Shown here: positions 7,823-17,170 of the stretch, piece by piece
Layout of the letters: each line of letters starts with the position of its first letter
Position numbering within the stretch: the stretch's first letter is position 1
Assembly: GCF_904846235.1 (NCBI RefSeq)
Contig: NZ_CAJGZN010000015.1
Coordinates: 1-64,000, forward strand
DNA from: Psychrobacter immobilis
GTDB taxonomy: Bacteria; Pseudomonadota; Gammaproteobacteria; Pseudomonadales; Moraxellaceae
Reading direction: 5' to 3'
Length of the DNA: 64,000 bases
Notes under the pieces: model-generated
What the model saw: only the letters and a program-made list of their open reading frames with translations
The model's database searches: none
Told to the model about the DNA's origin: nothing
Translations under genes and position numbers: made by a program

Positions 7823-9205
7823 TTAATCGCTCTTTTGAGCGTTGCCTTGCCACTGACGGATAAACTCACCATTTGGATCGTATTGCTGAGTTTGCTTGTC
7901 GAGATTAAACTGCCTGCACCCTCTTGGGTCAGCGCCGACGCCTGCCAGATATTGCCAATTACCCCAATTACTGCCTACATCATAATCAACAAGATGTTGC
8001 TCAAAGTAAGCTGCCCCGTAACGCCAATCAAGGCCTAGCTCATGAATAAAGCAACTAGCAACCAGTTGTCGTCCGCGATTCGACATATAACCTGTCGCAT
8101 TCAATTGGTTCATGCATGCGTTGACGATAGGATACGGTGTCGTACCATTCTTCCATTGTGCTAACAGACTCTCAATCAATTGATTTGAAGGCGCGTGCTG
8201 AGCGATGCCCTTAAACCAAAATAACTTTTGCTGATGGGTGACAGCATACCAGTAGAAATAATCACGCCACAGCAGCTCGAACCATATCCAGTAAGTAGAG
8301 TCATTTGCGATAATATCGCGCTCATAACTGCGCAAACGATTCAATATCGTGTTTACAGACAGTGATCCGTTTGCAAGCCATGCGGAAAACTTCGTAGAAT
8401 GTGTCCAGGCATCTAGCGCGTTTCGGGTTGTTTTATAAGTGCTGGGTGCATCGGAGTCAAAATAAGTATGTAAGTGCTTGAGGCCATTTAACTCACCACC
8501 TCTAAAACTGGATGGCTGCTGTGGTGGCTTATCACGCCCTGCCTGATTAGACAACTGAGATTCAAAAAAGCACTCGTCCCTACTCAACATATTGTCAGGC
8601 AATGGAGCAAGTGTTTCTGGCGTTGGAGAAATGGCTATATCTTTTTCTGCATGCAGCAAATCATAGTCACTTTCTATGTGTTTACGAAACTGTGTAAAAC
8701 TTTTGGGTAAGCTCTCTAGCGGTAACTCGTCAAACAAAATTGCCGTTGTTTGAATGTGCCACTGTATCTCTGGATATTTCGCCTGTAGAAGGTCATATAC
8801 TTTGTTTTGATTATAATCTGCCGTTTGACTGATGCAGATATCTGTCACTTGTTGCTGCGCTATTAGATCATTCAACTGAGTAAAGACGTCCAATGCTTCA
8901 TCGTCTTTCTGTAAATACAGCAACCTATTACCCCGCTGCATCAATGACGCATTTAAATCAGCTAGGCTCTCATGCAAAAACTGCTGGCGGGCTTGGCCCA
9001 TAGCCTCATAGCGATAGGCATCGTAATGGTCTTTATTATCTAATATATCTGTCAACGATGACGCGTAAACCAATAGCAGCTTTCCATTAATGGATATCTT
9101 AGATGCTTTCAATAAAGTGGCATTGTCCGCCACTCTCAAATCATTATGAAATAGTACCAATGTGACATTGTTGTTCTCTAAGTTGTTCGCTGCTTGATTT
9201 GACAT
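7823..9205 (-). CDS. DASH-family cryptochrome/photolyase
   Basis: 460 residues. The N-terminal alpha/beta photolyase domain (VTLVLFHNDLRVADNATLL) would bind the antenna cofactor. The C-terminal FAD-binding helical domain has FRGGELNGLKHLHTYF, STYKTTRNALD, STYWIWFELLWRDYFYWYA, NATGYMSNRGRQLVASCF and DYDVGSNWGNWQYLAGVG, the hallmark DASH segments. DASH cryptochromes repair pyrimidine dimers in single-stranded or looped DNA using blue light. The length is normal for the family. The start at 9205 is supported by AAGGATAGGG upstream. Probably forms an operon with the DUF3429 gene. Confidence 0.92.
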   Translation of the reverse strand: MSNQAANNLENNNVTLVLFHNDLRVADNATLLKASKISINGKLLLVYASSLTDILDNKDHYDAYRYEAMGQARQQFLHESLADLNASLMQRGNRLLYLQKDDEALDVFTQLNDLIAQQQVTDICISQTADYNQNKVYDLLQAKYPEIQWHIQTTAILFDELPLESLPKSFTQFRKHIESDYDLLHAEKDIAISPTPETLAPLPDNMLSRDECFFESQLSNQAGRDKPPQQPSSFRGGELNGLKHLHTYFDSDAPSTYKTTRNALDAWTHSTKFSAWLANGSLSVNTILNRLRSYERDIIANDSTYWIWFELLWRDYFYWYAVTHQQKLFWFKGIAQHAPSNQLIESLLAQWKNGTTPYPIVNACMNQLNATGYMSNRGRQLVASCFIHELGLDWRYGAAYFEQHLVDYDVGSNWGNWQYLAGVGADPRGCRQFNLDKQTQQYDPNGEFIRQWQGNAQKSD

Positions 9206-9411
9206 ACCCTATCCTTCTGGCTGTTTAGCGCTGGTTTATTATTTTTAATTTTTAATCTTAAAATATCATATACGGTACAACACATACTTAGCATTCAATT
9301 TTGATGCTAACCTAATACTTGTAAGGCAATGCGCTCAGCCCCAGAAACCACTTATAAGCATTGACTCTCATGTGTCTGACTGCTTAAATGGCTTACCTCT
9401 AGGAGAACATC

Positions 9412-9660
9412 ATGACTCAAAATAATACTACGACTGAAGAAAATAAATCAGATGAAAAGCGTAAACTTATCAATCGATTTTTGATGAGGTTGACAAAAGA
9501 GCAGCCTCAAATGTATTACGCGACCACCTCTGAGATATCACGAAGTATTCATACGATGATAAAAGAACATACCAACCGCTTGTCAGTAGAAGAGCAAGCA
9601 CTGGTAAGACGGATGACGATGGAAGAAATTGAAGGATTACTTGGCTTTCATGCCAGATAA
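9412..9660 (+). CDS. Small hypothetical protein (82 aa)
   Basis: 82 residues, charged and helix-rich with no signal peptide or membrane segment. It has a strong ribosome-binding site (TAGGAGAACATC before ATG) and its own terminator, so I take it as real. The C-terminal part (LSVEEQALVRRMTMEEIEGL) looks like a helical protein-interaction region. I do not recognise the family. It is divergent from the cryptochrome gene and could share its promoter region. Confidence 0.6.
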   Translation: MTQNNTTTEENKSDEKRKLINRFLMRLTKEQPQMYYATTSEISRSIHTMIKEHTNRLSVEEQALVRRMTMEEIEGLLGFHAR

Positions 9661-9717
9661 CTTATTGACTAGCTTTCAAATATATCGCTCTCAGTAAAAC
9701 ACTGAATGTCTCACAAA

Positions 9718-9750
9718 AAAAGACCGCTATCAAAGCGGTCTTTTTTATTA
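9718..9750. terminator. Bidirectional intrinsic terminator
   Basis: The stem AAGACCGCT...AGCGGTCTT has an A-run and a T-run on its two sides. It lies between the small plus-strand gene and the minus-strand aldehyde dehydrogenase gene. Confidence 0.88.
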
Positions 9751-9776
9751 GCTATCAGCATTCTATTTTAGGACAA

Positions 9777-11255
9777 TTAGAATGGATATTCACGTGGTTC
9801 ATTTTGCATTGAGATCCAATGTGTTCTGGTGAATTCTTCTAGTACCCACTCACCGTTGAAACGGCCGATACCTGAATTTTTCTCACCACCAAAAGCCACG
9901 TTACTTTCATCGTTTACTGGAATATCATTTATATGGGTCATACCTGCTCGGATACCACGAGCGAAACGTAAACCTTTTTGCATGTCTGCGGTAAACACCG
10001 CACTAGATAAGCCATACATAGAATCATTAGCTATCGACAAAGCATCCTCTTCATTTTTGGCTCGAATAATGCCTATCAATGGTCCAAATATTTCATTATA
10101 GGCAATATCCATCTCTCTAGTAACTTCGGTAAAGACATGGGGCGGGACTAATTGACCATTGATTTCACCGCTCAAGAGCATTTTTGCGCCCTCTTTCTGT
10201 GCCTCATCAATCTTATCTCTAAGTGACTGAACTTGTTTCTCATTGATGATTGGGCCAATAGCAGTACCTTGATCGTTAGGATCACCTACCTGTAACGTTT
10301 TAACATGAGACAAGAAACGCTCTACAAACTCATCGTACACTTCATTTTCAACAATAATTCGGTTAATAGCCATACAAATCTGGCCTTGATGCAAGAACTT
10401 ACCGAACACGGCTGCTTTTACTGCCTGATCAATATCTGCATCCTTGAGTACAACAAATGGACTGTTTCCACCTAACTCAAGTGCCACTTGTTTGATATGC
10501 TCACCACCATTAGCTAGCTCACCGATGTGTTTACCCACTGAAGTTGATCCTGTGAATGACACAAAACTTGACGCTTTGTGTTCAACGATTGCATCGCCTA
10601 TCTCGCTACCTGAACCCACAACCACGTTTAACAGACCTTTTGGTAGACCCGCTTCTTCAAATACTTTGGCCAATAGCAAACCACCAGTCACTGGCGTATC
10701 GCTAGCAGGCTTGAGTACCACTGCATTGCCAAGTGCTAAGGCTGGTGCGATAGAACGCTGGGTCAAATGCAGCGGAAAGTTCCATGGGCTAATAACAGCG
10801 ACAACGCCGATTGGCTCACGATAAATGAAGTTTTCTTTACCAGGGGTATTCGATGGACGAATCTCACCATGGACACGGTTAGGAAAAGTCGCTGCTTCAA
10901 GGGTAATCGCGCGCGTCGCACCGAACTCGACCATGACTTTGATACGGGTACTGCCCGACTCTTTGATTAGCCAATCAACGATTTCTTCTTGGCGCTGATC
11001 AAGTATGTTTACGACTTTATACAATACTGCAGAACGCTCTGCTGGCGTCTGCTTGGCCCACGCTTCTTGAGCTTGGGTCGCAGCATCATAGGCTTCGTTC
11101 AACTGATCTTTGGTCGCTTGCTGGATCTCTACAAGCGTATCACCGTTATATGGGTTGGTATTGGTGTTGGTGCTGTTGTCTTTACCGGTTTGCCATTCAC
11201 CAGAGATGAACTGCAAATGGAAATCACTGTATGCACTCGTAGTATTGGTTGACAT
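9777..11255 (-). CDS. NAD(P)-dependent aldehyde dehydrogenase
   Basis: 492 residues of the ALDH superfamily. Catalytic Cys294 lies in GQICMAINR, general base Glu260 in LELGGNSPF, and Asn159 in [15 protein letters not shown] is the cofactor-loop motif. It oxidises aldehydes to acids. The sequence leans to the benzaldehyde/vanillin/salicylaldehyde dehydrogenase group, but the substrate cannot be fixed. The ATG at 11255 is preferred because AAGGA lies about seven bases upstream; a second in-frame ATG two codons earlier has no spacing. It is divergent from a NemR-like repressor gene and shares a palindromic operator with it, so it probably belongs to the carbonyl-stress response. Confidence 0.9.
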   Translation of the reverse strand: MSTNTTSAYSDFHLQFISGEWQTGKDNSTNTNTNPYNGDTLVEIQQATKDQLNEAYDAATQAQEAWAKQTPAERSAVLYKVVNILDQRQEEIVDWLIKESGSTRIKVMVEFGATRAITLEAATFPNRVHGEIRPSNTPGKENFIYREPIGVVAVISPWNFPLHLTQRSIAPALALGNAVVLKPASDTPVTGGLLLAKVFEEAGLPKGLLNVVVGSGSEIGDAIVEHKASSFVSFTGSTSVGKHIGELANGGEHIKQVALELGGNSPFVVLKDADIDQAVKAAVFGKFLHQGQICMAINRIIVENEVYDEFVERFLSHVKTLQVGDPNDQGTAIGPIINEKQVQSLRDKIDEAQKEGAKMLLSGEINGQLVPPHVFTEVTREMDIAYNEIFGPLIGIIRAKNEEDALSIANDSMYGLSSAVFTADMQKGLRFARGIRAGMTHINDIPVNDESNVAFGGEKNSGIGRFNGEWVLEEFTRTHWISMQNEPREYPF

Positions 11256-11787
11256 AATCATCCTTATTTTTGATTTATTGTGTTAAGTATTGGTTTGCGA
11301 TTATTAAAATAAAATTATCAAGTCGGCGATATCTTAATGAGAAAATATCTGGCAAGTAGTAAGTCTAAAATCGTTACCGATCTATAGTCATCACACTATA
11401 AAAGTATTACAGCGTTAACCTTGCTTGAGGTATCAAATATACATCTGCACTCGGTTGCCTTGTACTACTCTTAAATTGCATCGACTAGATCAATTAACAG
11501 TCATCAATTAAAAAAGCTCTAATGAAAGATGTTCTTTAGCAATAAATACTAACGGTAACGGATAACAACAAAACCTACCTTGCTAGACGACTGGTCTAAT
11601 GCTACCATAGCTATCAATAAAACAAGACTACTTTGTCAGTTAATATTGTTGATAAAACGTAACACATATAACTATATCCTATTACAATACGCCATCAACG
11701 TGACGTTCAAGTGAACGCTAACTGTTTTAACTGACTATCTAATGCATACGCTAATACAAGCAACTACTAAGGGAGATAATCCTGTTT
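11256..11787. other. Divergent control region of aldehyde dehydrogenase and nemR
   Basis: This long spacer (532 bases) contains the 15-bp palindrome at 11584-11598 and otherwise AT-rich sequence with no convincing coding frame. It must contain the promoters of both flanking genes. Confidence 0.5.
11584..11598. promoter_or_regulatory. Probable NemR operator 1
   Basis: TAGACGACTGGTCTA, an imperfect palindrome (TAGAC-N5-GTCTA), is repeated identically at 12600-12614 before yqhD. E. coli NemR binds a palindrome with the same TAGAC/GTCTA arms. It lies 186 bases before the nemR start and 329 bases from the aldehyde dehydrogenase start. Confidence 0.7.
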
Positions 11788-12387
11788 ATGTCTAATACAG
11801 ACGCAACGACACCAGATACTAAAGCTCATTTACTTGCCACTGGCTACCAATTAATCGCCAAAAAAGGTTTTACCGCTGTTGGTCTAAAGCAAATTTTAGA
11901 TACAGCAGGTGTGCCAAAGGGTTCTTTTTACCATTATTTTGCTTCTAAAGAAGCCTTTGGTGAAGCCATTATTAATCATTATTTTAGTTTATATAAAACT
12001 CGGTTGGATGTCATCGATGCACAAGATGTCAGTGCGCAGCAAAAGCTATATGATTATTTTCAAAACTGGTATGACACTCAGCAGAACGGCTGTGACCATG
12101 AGAAATGCTTGGTAGTGAAGCTCAGCGCAGAGGTGGCCGATATGTCGGAAACCATGCGCAAGGCACTCGATACTGGCTATCAGCAAACCACCATGTGGCT
12201 TGCTAAGCAGATCAAAGCTGGCTGGCTCGATGAGTCTGTTCCTCGTCACGATAACATCTCGGCTGAGAGTATGGCCAAGCGTTGGTATTTTGCATGGCTT
12301 GGCGCAAGTCTGATCGCAAAGATTAGTCAAACCAATACGCCTTTAGCAGAAATTTGGCAGATGACCACGACCCAAATGGGACGCTAA
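11788..12387 (+). CDS. nemR: TetR-family electrophile-responsive repressor, NemR-like
   Basis: A 199-residue TetR regulator. The helix-turn-helix part (GFTAVGLKQILDTAGVPKGS, FYHYFASKEAFGEAI) and the C-terminal part (CLVVKLSAEVADMSETMRKA, WLGASLIAKIS) align closely with E. coli NemR. In E. coli, NemR is released from DNA by reactive chlorine, quinones and methylglyoxal through Cys106 and Lys175; here Cys107 (EKCLVVKLSAE) and Lys178 occupy these places. A further Cys102 is nearby. GGGAGATAA is the likely ribosome-binding site. The surrounding aldehyde reductase, CurA, DJ-1 and GST genes fit a NemR regulon, and the shared operators support it. Confidence 0.85.
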   Translation: MSNTDATTPDTKAHLLATGYQLIAKKGFTAVGLKQILDTAGVPKGSFYHYFASKEAFGEAIINHYFSLYKTRLDVIDAQDVSAQQKLYDYFQNWYDTQQNGCDHEKCLVVKLSAEVADMSETMRKALDTGYQQTTMWLAKQIKAGWLDESVPRHDNISAESMAKRWYFAWLGASLIAKISQTNTPLAEIWQMTTTQMGR

Positions 12388-12444
12388 TCGTCAACTGTTC
12401 GGATTTCTAGCGACTGCACCTCTAGCACAAACAGCATAAGCATT

Positions 12445-12533
12445 AAGGCATATTGAATATTCATAACGCTCATAGACAGTAGCGGTTAGTACTATGCTTG
12501 ATATTCAGTGTGCTTTATTGCCTTCTCTTTTTT
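12445..12533 (+). terminator. Probable terminator after nemR
   Basis: A long imperfect stem pairs 12445-12460 (AAGGCATATTGAATAT) with 12501-12516 (ATATTCAGTGTGCTTT) using three G-U pairs. It is followed by a T-run at 12528-12533. The gap between stem and T-run makes the call moderate. Confidence 0.5.
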
Positions 12534-12599
12534 AAACAAATTTCTTAAAGACATTTGCAGACGGCTTAGACAGTTATACAAGAGTTTTGTAAATATCAC

Positions 12600-12614
12600 T
12601 AGACGACTGGTCTA
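12600..12614. promoter_or_regulatory. Probable NemR operator 2, upstream of yqhD
   Basis: TAGACGACTGGTCTA is identical to the site at 11584. A TACAAT -10 candidate starts eight bases after it, so the operator would cover the -35 region and spacer, a classic repressor position. The yqhD start is 154 bases downstream. Confidence 0.72.
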
Positions 12615-12767
12615 ATTGGTGTACAATGCGCACAAATATTAAGAATGAATGTCTATGCTAGTAGCATTGCTTATCATTCATTGATTGATATCAGACAATA
12701 TCTCATGTCAAAACCATTTGATTGAACCGTTTTTATTAAAAACTTTTTATTACTAATTAGGAATCTT

Positions 12768-13979
12768 ATGAATAACTTCCAATACTACAACCCAGTCCGT
12801 ATCGTTTTTGGTGAAGGTCAAATCGAGCAACTATCAGATCTAGTCCCTACTGATGCGCGTGTACTCATTACTTATGGTGGTGGTTCAGCACAGCGTACTG
12901 GTACTTTAGACGAAGTAAAAACTGCCTTAGCGGCAAGCGGTAACCGTACTGTATTTGAATTCGGCGGCATCGAAGCCAACCCAGAATTCACTACGCTATT
13001 AAAAGCCGCTGATATGGTTAATGAGCACAACATTGACTTCTTATTAGCAGTTGGCGGTGGTTCTGTGATTGACGGTAGCAAATTCGTCGCACTAGTATCT
13101 TCATTGACTGAAGAAGACGGCACTGTCTCACGTGACCAAGCTTGGGATGCCTTAACTGGTTATTGCAAAAACATCGATTCTGCTGTCGACTTGGGTGCTG
13201 TATTGACCATCCCAGCAACAGGTTCTGAGATGAACTCAGGCGGCGTGATCAACTATAGTGAACGTCAAGCAAAACTACCGTTTGGTAACCCACTTGCCTT
13301 CCCTAAATTCTCAATTTTAGATCCAATCAAAACACTTACCTTGCCTGAGCGTCAGGTTATGAATGGTGTGGCTGATGCATTTGTTCATGTAATGGAACAG
13401 TATCTGACTTATCCAGTAAACGCTAAAGTACAAGATGCCTTTGCTGAAAGCTTGCTTAAAATTCTTATCGATGAAGGTCTAGTCGTTAAGCAAGATCCAG
13501 AAAACCTAGAAACACGTAAGAACATTATGTGGACAGCGACCATGGCATTGAATGGTCTGATCGGTACTGGTGTACCACAAGACTGGACAACTCATATGGT
13601 TGGTCATGAGCTAACATCACTACACGCTATCGATCATGCACGTACGCTAACCATCGTATTGCCATCAGTTATGCGTGAACTAAAAGAAAGCAAAAAAGAA
13701 AAACTGCTTCAGTATGCACGTAACGTATGGAACATCACCGATACTGATCAAGACGACGATGCCATCATCGAAACTGCCATTGTTTACACTGAAAACTTCT
13801 TCCGCGAGCTTGGCTTGCCAGTTAGCCTAGAAGACGTTGACTTGACGGAATCAGCGATTGATCCAATTATCAAGCAACTTGAAGTGCATAACATGGTTAA
13901 GCTTGGTGAACATGGTACCAACGACTTAGAAGTATCACGTCGTATCTTGCAGCGCGCTGTAACTAGCAAAGCGTCTTAA
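12768..13979 (+). CDS. yqhD: NADPH-dependent aldehyde reductase, YqhD-like iron/zinc alcohol dehydrogenase
   Basis: 403 residues of the group III metal-dependent alcohol dehydrogenases. It aligns throughout with E. coli YqhD (ARVLITYGGGS, EFGGIEANPEF, FLLAVGGGSVIDGSKFVA, VPQDWTTHMVGHELTSLHAI). Metal ligands are Asp203, His207, His276 and His290, at the places of E. coli Asp194, His198, His267 and His281. YqhD reduces short aldehydes, including lipid-peroxidation products and glyoxals, with NADPH. The length is about 16 residues more than in E. coli. The start follows a TTAGGAATCTT leader. The operator at 12600 puts it under probable NemR control. Confidence 0.92.
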   Translation: MNNFQYYNPVRIVFGEGQIEQLSDLVPTDARVLITYGGGSAQRTGTLDEVKTALAASGNRTVFEFGGIEANPEFTTLLKAADMVNEHNIDFLLAVGGGSVIDGSKFVALVSSLTEEDGTVSRDQAWDALTGYCKNIDSAVDLGAVLTIPATGSEMNSGGVINYSERQAKLPFGNPLAFPKFSILDPIKTLTLPERQVMNGVADAFVHVMEQYLTYPVNAKVQDAFAESLLKILIDEGLVVKQDPENLETRKNIMWTATMALNGLIGTGVPQDWTTHMVGHELTSLHAIDHARTLTIVLPSVMRELKESKKEKLLQYARNVWNITDTDQDDDAIIETAIVYTENFFRELGLPVSLEDVDLTESAIDPIIKQLEVHNMVKLGEHGTNDLEVSRRILQRAVTSKAS

Positions 13980-14145
13980 TAAGCGCTTTAGCAAGAACTG
14001 TTTAAAGAATTATAAGAAAAATCGCGACAGTAACAATAAGTACATATCGTTATGCTATTCATATAGTAGCTATTCCATGCTGAATAGCTACTACATTTAC
14101 CACCACTATAATAATGACAATTAATAAATACAAAGGAGTCCTACA

Positions 14146-15195
14146 ATGAGCTTCGACAAACAACAGAATCAACAAACAAATCGTCAAATCAAATTGGCTA
14201 GCCGTCCTAATGGTGAGACAACTGCTGACAACTTTGACATGGCAACTAGCGACATTCCTACGCCAAAAGATAACGAGATGCTACTACGCACGGTATATCT
14301 GTCACTAGATCCGTATATGCGTGGGCGTATGAGCGATGCAAAAAGCTATGCAGACCCGTTAGAAGTCGGTGACGTCATCATGGGTGGTACCGTAGCGCAA
14401 GTGGTCGAGTCGAATATCGACAGCTTCGCGGTAGGCGACTTAGTCGTATCAAACTCAGGCTGGCAGGAATACAGTGTCAGTGATGGCGAAGGCGTCCTCA
14501 AACTAGACAAAAATATGTCAAATCCTTCTTATGGTTTAGGCGTGTTAGGTATGCCAGGGTTCACCGGTTACATGGGGCTGACTGATATCGGTAAACCACA
14601 AAAAGGCGAAACCTTAGTTGTGGCAGCAGCCACTGGACCCGTCGGTGCCACTGTCGGTCAAGTGGGTAATCAATATGGTCTGCGCACTGTCGGTGTGGCA
14701 GGCGGCAAAGAGAAATGCGACTTTGCAGTCAATGAGCTTGACTTTGATATCTGTATTGACCACAAAGCTGACGACTTCGCTGAGCAATTAAAAGCAGCAT
14801 GTCCAGATGGTATCGACATCTACTATGAAAACGTTGGCGGTAAAGTATTTGATGCGGTAATGCCATTACTTAACGACCACGCACGTATTCCAGTATGTGG
14901 TCTGGTATCGCAGTACAATGCAACTGATTTACCTGATGGCAAAGATCGCCTAGGTATGCTGATGGGTCTTATCTTAAGCCAACGCCTAACTGTCAGAGGT
15001 TTCATTATCTTTGAAGAGTACGGCGACCACTTCCCAGAGTTCTTAGAAACCATGAACAAATGGGTAGAGTCAGGCGAAGTGAAAACCAAAGAGCACATTA
15101 CTGACGGTCTAGACAATGCCCCAGATGCATTTGTCAGTATGTTAAACGGTGATAACTTTGGTAAAACCGTAATCAAAGTATCTGACGTTAAATAA
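14146..15195 (+). CDS. NADPH-dependent enone reductase, CurA/YncB-like MDR protein
   Basis: 349 residues of the zinc-independent medium-chain reductase family. MLLRTVYLSLDPYMRGRMSD near residue 50 and the nucleotide-binding stretch TLVVAAATGPVGATVGQVGN are typical of leukotriene B4 dehydrogenase-like and CurA proteins, which reduce the double bond of alpha,beta-unsaturated carbonyl compounds. IYYENVGGKVFDAVMPLL and RLTVRGFIIFEEY are further family segments. AAGGAG lies eight bases before the ATG. It lies downstream of yqhD with a 166-bp gap, so it may have its own promoter. Its activity fits electrophile clearance. Confidence 0.87.
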   Translation: MSFDKQQNQQTNRQIKLASRPNGETTADNFDMATSDIPTPKDNEMLLRTVYLSLDPYMRGRMSDAKSYADPLEVGDVIMGGTVAQVVESNIDSFAVGDLVVSNSGWQEYSVSDGEGVLKLDKNMSNPSYGLGVLGMPGFTGYMGLTDIGKPQKGETLVVAAATGPVGATVGQVGNQYGLRTVGVAGGKEKCDFAVNELDFDICIDHKADDFAEQLKAACPDGIDIYYENVGGKVFDAVMPLLNDHARIPVCGLVSQYNATDLPDGKDRLGMLMGLILSQRLTVRGFIIFEEYGDHFPEFLETMNKWVESGEVKTKEHITDGLDNAPDAFVSMLNGDNFGKTVIKVSDVK

Positions 15196-15434
15196 TTATT
15201 GGTTAAGCATTGACTAGTTAAGCAGCTACTGACAGTTAGCAATCGTTGTGAATAACTACTTAACAACATAAATTGTTAATATCACTACTGAAAGTTGCTT
15301 ACAAAGCAGGAATAATGCTAACAGTCATTATTTGCATCTAGGCTAATTAAGTAAAAACAGCTAATAATGCAACGGAAAACTTATGACTGTTGGCTACATA
15401 GTTACTAACACATAAATAATAAACAAGGATAATT

Positions 15435-16112
15435 ATGAACATTTTAATGGTACTAACGTCTCATGACCGTTTAGGCGATACTGGCAAGAAAACTGGTTTT
15501 TGGCTAGAAGAATTTGCTGCTCCTTACTACGCATTTCTTGACGCTGGCGTAAATGTAACCCTAGCCTCTCCAGCTGGTGGTCAACCACCACTAGATCCTA
15601 GTAGTGACACAGAAGACACGCAAACCAAAGACACCACTCGTTTTAAAGACGACAAAGACGCTCAAGAGCATCTGGCTAACACCAAAAAACTTGCTGACAT
15701 GAACGCTGAAGACTTCGATTCAGTATTCTATCCTGGTGGTCATGGCCCATTGTGGGATTTGGCAGTAGATAAAAATTCTATCAATCTGATTGAGACTTTT
15801 GTTAAGCAAGACAAGCCTGTTGCTTTTGTTTGTCATTCTCCTGCAGCACTTAAAAACGTTAAAGTCGATGGCGAGTATTTGGTAAAAGGCAAAACAGTGA
15901 CTGGTTTTACTAACTCTGAAGAAGATGCAGTTGGCCTAACAGACGTAGTACCGTTCTTAGTAGAAGACGCATTGAAAGCCAATGGCGGTAACTACGAAAA
16001 AGCGGCTGATTGGGAATCATTTGTCGTTGAAGATGGTTTACTAGTCACAGGTCAAAACCCTGCATCATCAGAAGAAGCTGCTAAGCGTCTAATGACGAAG
16101 CTGAAAGGTTAG
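15435..16112 (+). CDS. DJ-1/PfpI family protein, Hsp31-type glyoxalase III candidate
   Basis: 225 residues of the class I glutamine amidotransferase-like fold. Nucleophile-elbow Cys133 lies in VAFVCHSPAAL with His134 beside it, and Glu25 or Glu26 in GFWLEEFAAPY is the usual acidic partner. YPGGHGPLWDL is a family signature. Such proteins act as glutathione-independent glyoxalases or deglycases, converting methylglyoxal to lactate, though chaperone activity is also reported for relatives. The position between a CurA-like reductase and a GST supports carbonyl detoxification. AAGGATAATT precedes the ATG. The GST gene starts 30 bases after the stop, so the two are likely cotranscribed. Confidence 0.87.
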   Translation: MNILMVLTSHDRLGDTGKKTGFWLEEFAAPYYAFLDAGVNVTLASPAGGQPPLDPSSDTEDTQTKDTTRFKDDKDAQEHLANTKKLADMNAEDFDSVFYPGGHGPLWDLAVDKNSINLIETFVKQDKPVAFVCHSPAALKNVKVDGEYLVKGKTVTGFTNSEEDAVGLTDVVPFLVEDALKANGGNYEKAADWESFVVEDGLLVTGQNPASSEEAAKRLMTKLKG

Positions 16113-16142
16113 TCAAATCCACTACGCAATAAGGTCGATACT

Positions 16143-16772
16143 ATGATTCGCTTACATCATCTCAATCAATCACGTTCATTACGTACGCTATGGCTTTTAG
16201 AAGAGCTAGGCGTTCCTTATGAAGTAGTCAGTCATCAGCGCGATGCCAAAACTCATTTAGCACCAGATTCTCTAAAAGCTGTACATCCACTCGGTAAGTC
16301 TCCGGTTATCGAAATGGATGGACAAATTTATGCTGAGTCAGGTGCTATCACTGAGCTGTTGATTGAACGGTTTGCGCCAGAGCGTCTGCGCCCTGCTACA
16401 GGAAGCTCAGACTATGGCTACTATCTACAGTGGATTGATTTTGCAGAAAGCTCGCTCATGTTGCCATTAATGCTTGAGTTATTTACTAACAAAGCAGGCA
16501 TCAACGACAATGAGTTTTTAAACGGCTATATCGAGACAGAAAAAACCAGATTGTTTAAGTATCTGGATACCTCGGTTGAAGGTAAGTCATTTATTGTAGG
16601 TGATAAGCTAAGTGGTGCCGACTTTATGCTGTCATTTGATTTGATTATTCTTGCGAAGCGTCAGAAACTTGACGCCTATCCGCATATCAAACAGTATGCT
16701 GAAAAGCTAGCCAGTCTTGATAGCTATCAGCGTGCGATGCAGCTAGAAGCGAAATACGATGAATCAATTTAG
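16143..16772 (+). CDS. Glutathione S-transferase
   Basis: A 209-residue soluble GST. The N-terminal thioredoxin-like domain begins MIRLHHLNQSRSLRTLWLLE, so a Ser replaces the usual catalytic Tyr/Cys region near residue 11. HPLGKSPVIEMDGQIYAESGAI holds the cis-Pro and glutathione-binding E-S pair. The C-terminal helical domain carries GADFMLSFDL. It conjugates glutathione to electrophiles. It is closely linked to the DJ-1 gene and ends the apparent detoxification cluster. Confidence 0.88.
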   Translation: MIRLHHLNQSRSLRTLWLLEELGVPYEVVSHQRDAKTHLAPDSLKAVHPLGKSPVIEMDGQIYAESGAITELLIERFAPERLRPATGSSDYGYYLQWIDFAESSLMLPLMLELFTNKAGINDNEFLNGYIETEKTRLFKYLDTSVEGKSFIVGDKLSGADFMLSFDLIILAKRQKLDAYPHIKQYAEKLASLDSYQRAMQLEAKYDESI

Positions 16773-16842
16773 TATTTGATATTCATTGATACCTTGGTAT
16801 TAGCCAAAATATTATGTATTAACTGACCAATTTTTCGATACA

Positions 16843-16872
16843 CAAAAACAGCTCTGTATAGAGCTGTTTTTT
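16843..16872 (+). terminator. Intrinsic terminator after the GST gene
   Basis: The stem AACAGCTCT-GTAT-AGAGCTGTT is followed by TTTT. It closes the detoxification cluster. Confidence 0.85.
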
Positions 16873-17170
16873 ATGCGTATAGTATTTTTTGCTTGTTGCA
16901 TCGTTTGTTTTAATGTTCGTTAAATTGCATGAGACACTGCTATATCTTTATTCAGCAGCGCCGATGAGTTACGCGGTGATGACAAAAGCACTGTAAAAGT
17001 TATGATAAAATATGCCCTGCATTTCTTAGGTTATCTTTCCAGTTTGACCAGCATTTATATCAGCTACCCCGCTGTTTTTTAAGCTATGAACATTCATCGT
17101 ACTGACCTGATTTTGCGTCTGGAATCTGTTCTATGCCATTCTATTTCCTTATACAGATGATGGTACGTCC
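16873..17170. other. Promoter region of the efflux operon
   Basis: Between the terminator and the EmrB-like gene I see only AT-rich non-coding sequence without a clear palindromic operator or repeat. Confidence 0.4.

Larger units (their letters stand above)
12388..12767. other. Spacer between nemR and yqhD
   Basis: These 380 bases hold the stem-loop at 12445-12516, the NemR-type operator at 12600-12614 and a candidate -10 box TACAAT at 12622-12627. No coding frame is supported. Confidence 0.5.
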
